In this document: positions 5,830 through 8,253 of the stretch, one piece after another | Position numbering within the stretch: the stretch's first letter is position 1 | Layout of the letters: every line of letters starts with the position of its first letter | Program-made: the position numbers and the translations under genes | The notes under the pieces: generated by a model | Told to the model about the DNA's origin: nothing | The model's input: only the letters and a program-made list of their open reading frames with translations | The model's database searches: none | Origin: an uncultured Prevotellaceae bacterium | GTDB taxonomy: Bacteria; Bacteroidota; Bacteroidia; Bacteroidales; Muribaculaceae | Direction of reading: 5' to 3' | Length of the DNA stretch: 8,253 bases | Assembly (NCBI GenBank): GCA_945645715.1 | Contig: CALZFJ010000070.1 | Location: 1 to 8,253 of the forward strand

Positions 5830-6783
5830 ATGAGATATCTTCTTTACACTTTATATATAATTGCCGCTTGTGCCATTGTGGGGTGCAAGGGCAGTCATAA
5901 GGAAAACTCTCCCGAAGTAGCCGATTTGGTGAAATTCGACGATTTGGGAGAAGATGCATGCTTCTACGGCGACGAAGACGCTGCCACTAATGCGGTGACC
6001 GATACAGCCTCGCCTTCTGCCGAAGCCGATTCGGTGGCTGATGCTGCCGCCACCGAAGCTGACTCTGTTCGGTACGACACCGCATCAGTAGGCAACCCGG
6101 AACCGCAGCCTGCCGCAATGCCGGCTCAGACCCTGGCGCAAGCCGATGTTGCCGATGACGAACGCTCCACCGCGCCCTTCGACGGCGTTGTGCACCGCAT
6201 GAAAGTGCACTCCGTGGGACGCTCGCTCCGTGAAGTATTCAACGACAGCAATGCCGTGCACCTTGAAGCAGCACGTTCTCTTGGCTTTGAGCCTATCACC
6301 GACCTGCGCACCGCCTATGACATCAGCATACCCATTCGCGAAGTGCGCACCTGCAAGGATTTCCACATCGACAAGCTCAGCCACTCCATGCCCTACCTTG
6401 TGCCCGAGGCAGAGCGGCTTCTGCACGACATAGGCCGCTCGTTCAGCGACACTATCCGCGCACGCGGCGGAAAGAGTTATAAGATAAAGGTGACGAGTCT
6501 CACCCGCACCGATGTGACGGTGCGCCGTCTGCGCCGTCGCAACAGTAACGCCACCCAGGAGTCGGCACACCGATTTGGAACAACGTTCGACATAAGCTAC
6601 TCTAAATTCATCTGTTGCGACTCCTCGTATGTGATTCACGAAGGCGACCTGAAGAATATCCTCGCCGAGGTGCTACATCGCTTGCGCCGTGAAGGACGCT
6701 GCTATGTGAAGTGGGAGCGCAAACAGGGCTGTTTCCACATCACCACACGTCCGGTGGGACGCCGCCCTAGGCAGGTGAAATAG
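5830..6783 (+). CDS. DUF5715 family lipoprotein with M15-peptidase-like motif
   Basis: Envelope lipoprotein of 317 residues. A short hydrophobic signal (3-18) ends in the lipobox IVGC with Cys19. Residues 38-115 are an acidic, Ala/Asp/Glu-rich low-complexity linker. The C-terminal domain (about 120-317) resembles DUF5715, seen widely in Bacteroidales: YKIKVTSLTRT (217-227), VRRLRRRN (231-238), and SAHRFGTTFDIS (245-256). The last fits the SxHxxGxxxD zinc motif of M15 D-Ala-D-Ala carboxypeptidases, with His247 and Asp254 as possible ligands. A third ligand may be His303 in GCFHIT, with Glu296 as possible general base. The likely role is cutting or binding peptidoglycan peptides in the periplasm, but activity is unproven. 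Translation starts at the only ATG before the signal peptide, and the 45-nt leader lacks a Shine-Dalgarno. The gene stands alone behind its own promoter, and a second promoter follows it. Confidence 0.85.
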   Translation: MRYLLYTLYIIAACAIVGCKGSHKENSPEVADLVKFDDLGEDACFYGDEDAATNAVTDTASPSAEADSVADAAATEADSVRYDTASVGNPEPQPAAMPAQTLAQADVADDERSTAPFDGVVHRMKVHSVGRSLREVFNDSNAVHLEAARSLGFEPITDLRTAYDISIPIREVRTCKDFHIDKLSHSMPYLVPEAERLLHDIGRSFSDTIRARGGKSYKIKVTSLTRTDVTVRRLRRRNSNATQESAHRFGTTFDISYSKFICCDSSYVIHEGDLKNILAEVLHRLRREGRCYVKWERKQGCFHITTRPVGRRPRQVK

Positions 6784-6866
6784 CCGAAATTAGCTACATT
6801 GCGCAATTATCTGCCATAAAATGCCGATTTTCTCGCACTTGGGCGCAAAATTTCGCGGATTATGTG

Positions 6867-6874
6867 TATTTTTG
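6867..6874 (+). promoter_or_regulatory. -7 promoter element for the DUF4199-glycosyltransferase operon
   Basis: TATTTTTG fits TAnnTTTG and is followed by CAT. It lies in a block (6853-6876) that matches the DUF5715 promoter block (5759-5782) at 21 of 24 positions. Transcription would start near 6878-6881, essentially at the GTG codon 6879, which bears on the choice of start for the next gene. Confidence 0.55.
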
Positions 6875-6878
6875 CATT

Positions 6879-7439
6879 GTGGAAAAGAACAGTAACATAA
6901 AGAAAAGCGTATATGCGCATGGCGCAGAGCATGGCGTGGTGATTGGCATCTACCTCACTGTGGTGTCGATGGCACTCTTCTATGGCGGAACCTCAACCCT
7001 CCTGTCGCTCGTGGCGCTGTTGCTGCTGCTGGGTTTCCCCGGTGTGCTCTTTGTGATTGAGCGACGCTATCACCGCTCAACCGGTGGCTGTGCCGACATT
7101 TCGGCAATGTGGCTATTGGGGCTTGTGAGCACGCTATGCGGGTCGCTCATCTGCGGCATTGCCGACTATGCCTGGCTTGAGTTTGTGAGTCCCGGCTTCA
7201 TACTTGAGCAAGTCAACGCTGCCATCGAAGCCTACAACTCCCTGCCCGAGATGCGCGACACCGAAGTGGTGGCATCGCTGAAGCGTGCCATCGAGATGGG
7301 AATGTTGCCCACACCTATTGAGTTTGTGGTGAATATGATTCTCTTCACCACCTTTGCAGGCTCCATTCTCTCGCTCATAGCAGCTGCCATTGTGAATATG
7401 CTTGGTGTGAAGGAGCGCAACATCACGCCTAAGGCATAA
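6879..7439 (+). CDS. DUF4199 family membrane protein
   Basis: Small inner membrane protein of unknown function, 186 residues from the GTG at 6879. After a short polar start (EKNSNIKKSVYAHGAEHG) there are two close membrane helices (about 19-36 and 41-60), a third (about 75-98, ending IADYAW), a longer amphipathic stretch (YAWLEFVSPGFILEQVNAAI and on) and a last helix (about 152-175). This layout and the YxWxxFVxPxF-like segment fit DUF4199. An ATG at 6864 would add MYFCI but lies before the -7 element, so its codon would not be on a transcript made from that promoter. If GTG 6879 is used, the message is nearly leaderless. It precedes a GT2 glycosyltransferase by 56 bp with no promoter between, so the two are likely co-transcribed; DUF4199 proteins commonly sit next to such transferases in Bacteroidales. 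Confidence 0.85.
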   Translation: MEKNSNIKKSVYAHGAEHGVVIGIYLTVVSMALFYGGTSTLLSLVALLLLLGFPGVLFVIERRYHRSTGGCADISAMWLLGLVSTLCGSLICGIADYAWLEFVSPGFILEQVNAAIEAYNSLPEMRDTEVVASLKRAIEMGMLPTPIEFVVNMILFTTFAGSILSLIAAAIVNMLGVKERNITPKA

Positions 7440-7495
7440 TGTGAAACTTGAAACGCAAATTTTTTGATAACTATATATAGAATTAAATAGACGAT

Positions 7496-8253
7496 ATGGA
7501 TATTTCGGTTGTGGTGCCTCTTTACAACGAGGCGGAATCGCTGCCCGAACTGACAGCATGGATTGAGCGTGTGATGCGCGAAAACGGGTTCACCTACGAG
7601 ATTATCTTCATGAACGACGGCTCGACCGACAATTCGTGGGAGGTAATCAAGCAGCTGAGCGAGAAGAACAGTTGCGTGAAGGGAATCTGCTTCCGCCGCA
7701 ACTATGGCAAGTCGCCTGCGCTCAACACCGGTTTCCGCCACGTGCAGGGCGATGTGGTTATCACTATGGACGCCGACCTCCAGGATAGCCCCGATGAGAT
7801 TCCGGCTCTCTACAAGATGATTATCGAGGAGGGCTACGACCTCGTGAGCGGCTGGAAGAAGAAGCGCTACGACCCGCTGAGCAAGACCATTCCCACTAAG
7901 CTCTTCAACGCCACCGCCCGCAAAGTGAGCGGAATCAAGAACCTGCACGACTTCAACTGCGGGCTGAAGGCTTATCGCCGCAAGGTGGTGGAGCGAATTG
8001 AGGTGTATGGCGACATGCACCGCTACATTCCATATCTTGCCAAGAATGCCGGTTTCACCAAGATAGGTGAGAAGGTGGTGCACCACCAGGCAAGAAAATA
8101 CGGCTCGTCGAAGTTTGGCATGAGCCGCTTCGTGAATGGCTACCTCGACCTCGGCACGCTGTGGTTCCTGTCGAAATTCGGCGTGAAGCCAATGCACTTC
8201 TTCGGACTGCTCGGCTCGCTGATGTTTGTCCTCGGTTTCATCTCGGTGGTGAT
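7496..8253 (+). CDS. GT2 family glycosyltransferase, polyprenyl-phosphate type (cut by window edge)
   Basis: Membrane-associated glycosyltransferase, GT-A fold, of which the first 252 codons are present. The N-terminal nucleotide-binding part shows VVPLYNEAESLP (6-17) and MNDGSTDNS (39-47). The FRRNYGKSPALNTGF segment (66-80) and the metal-binding DxD with MDADLQDSP (91-99) follow. Downstream come YDLVSGWKKKR, FNCGLKAYRR and HRYIPYLAKNAGF, which are typical of DPM1/GtrB-like enzymes that move a sugar from a nucleotide donor to polyprenyl phosphate on the cytoplasmic face. HHQARKYGSSKFG (about 199-211) precedes a first C-terminal membrane helix (FFGLLGSLMFVLGFISVV) that runs into the window edge; a second helix is expected beyond. 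The sugar is not predictable here. The ATG at 7496 is used because VVPLYNE follows directly, as is usual. Confidence 0.95.
   Translation, partial: MDISVVVPLYNEAESLPELTAWIERVMRENGFTYEIIFMNDGSTDNSWEVIKQLSEKNSCVKGICFRRNYGKSPALNTGFRHVQGDVVITMDADLQDSPDEIPALYKMIIEEGYDLVSGWKKKRYDPLSKTIPTKLFNATARKVSGIKNLHDFNCGLKAYRRKVVERIEVYGDMHRYIPYLAKNAGFTKIGEKVVHHQARKYGSSKFGMSRFVNGYLDLGTLWFLSKFGVKPMHFFGLLGSLMFVLGFISVV

Noticed and set aside
6085..6639. 184-codon minus-strand ORF
   Set aside because: It is antisense to the DUF5715 gene, which has a lipobox and zinc motif. No promoter or domain supports the reverse frame.
6798..6807. Palindrome ATTGCGCAAT after the DUF5715 gene as a terminator
   Set aside because: It is a 10-bp self-complementary sequence with no loop and no T-run, so it cannot act as an intrinsic terminator; it could be chance.
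7232..8197. 321-codon minus-strand ORF
   Set aside because: It runs opposite the glycosyltransferase and the end of the DUF4199 gene, both of which have recognisable family motifs. The protein is His/Val/Ala-rich without a domain, so it is a shadow ORF.

Overview
The window looks like chromosomal DNA of a gut-type Bacteroidales bacterium, possibly Muribaculaceae-like; the family assignment is an inference. The evidence is a SusC/RagA-type TonB-dependent transporter, DUF4434, DUF5715 and DUF4199 family proteins, promoters of the Bacteroidetes -7 type (TAnnTTTG, here always extended to TTTGCA), and genes that mostly lack strong Shine-Dalgarno sequences. No rRNA, tRNA, CRISPR array, integrase or transposase was seen.

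Left part, minus strand (about 1-5640). Read in the direction of transcription, there is a leader of about 420 nt that holds a small ORF of 65 codons and a long imperfect palindrome. It is followed by a Tat-type lipoprotein with a TIM-barrel-like DUF4434 domain (4090-5178), a sugar-porter-family MFS transporter (2659-4059) and an N-acylglucosamine 2-epimerase (AGE/RnBP family, 1375-2544). A hairpin terminator and a fresh -7 promoter then separate these genes from a SusC-like outer membrane transporter (1-1277, cut by the left window edge). Together these read as a small glycan or amino-sugar acquisition locus: outer membrane import by SusC, periplasmic or surface processing by the DUF4434 lipoprotein, inner membrane import by the MFS protein, and cytoplasmic ManNAc/GlcNAc interconversion by the epimerase. 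No lyase, kinase or classical glycosidase is present in the window, so the substrate is not proven.

Middle (5179-5829). This is a 651-bp divergent intergenic region. It contains the leader elements, a minus-strand promoter near 5606-5638, a hairpin followed by a T-run, and a plus-strand promoter at 5773-5780.

Right part, plus strand (5830-8253). First is a lipoprotein of the DUF5715 type with an M15-peptidase-like HxxGxxxD motif (5830-6783). Next are a four-helix DUF4199 membrane protein (6879-7439) and a GT2 polyprenyl-phosphate-type glycosyltransferase (7496 to the window edge). The last two are probably co-transcribed. The promoters of the DUF5715 and DUF4199 genes share a nearly identical 24-nt block.
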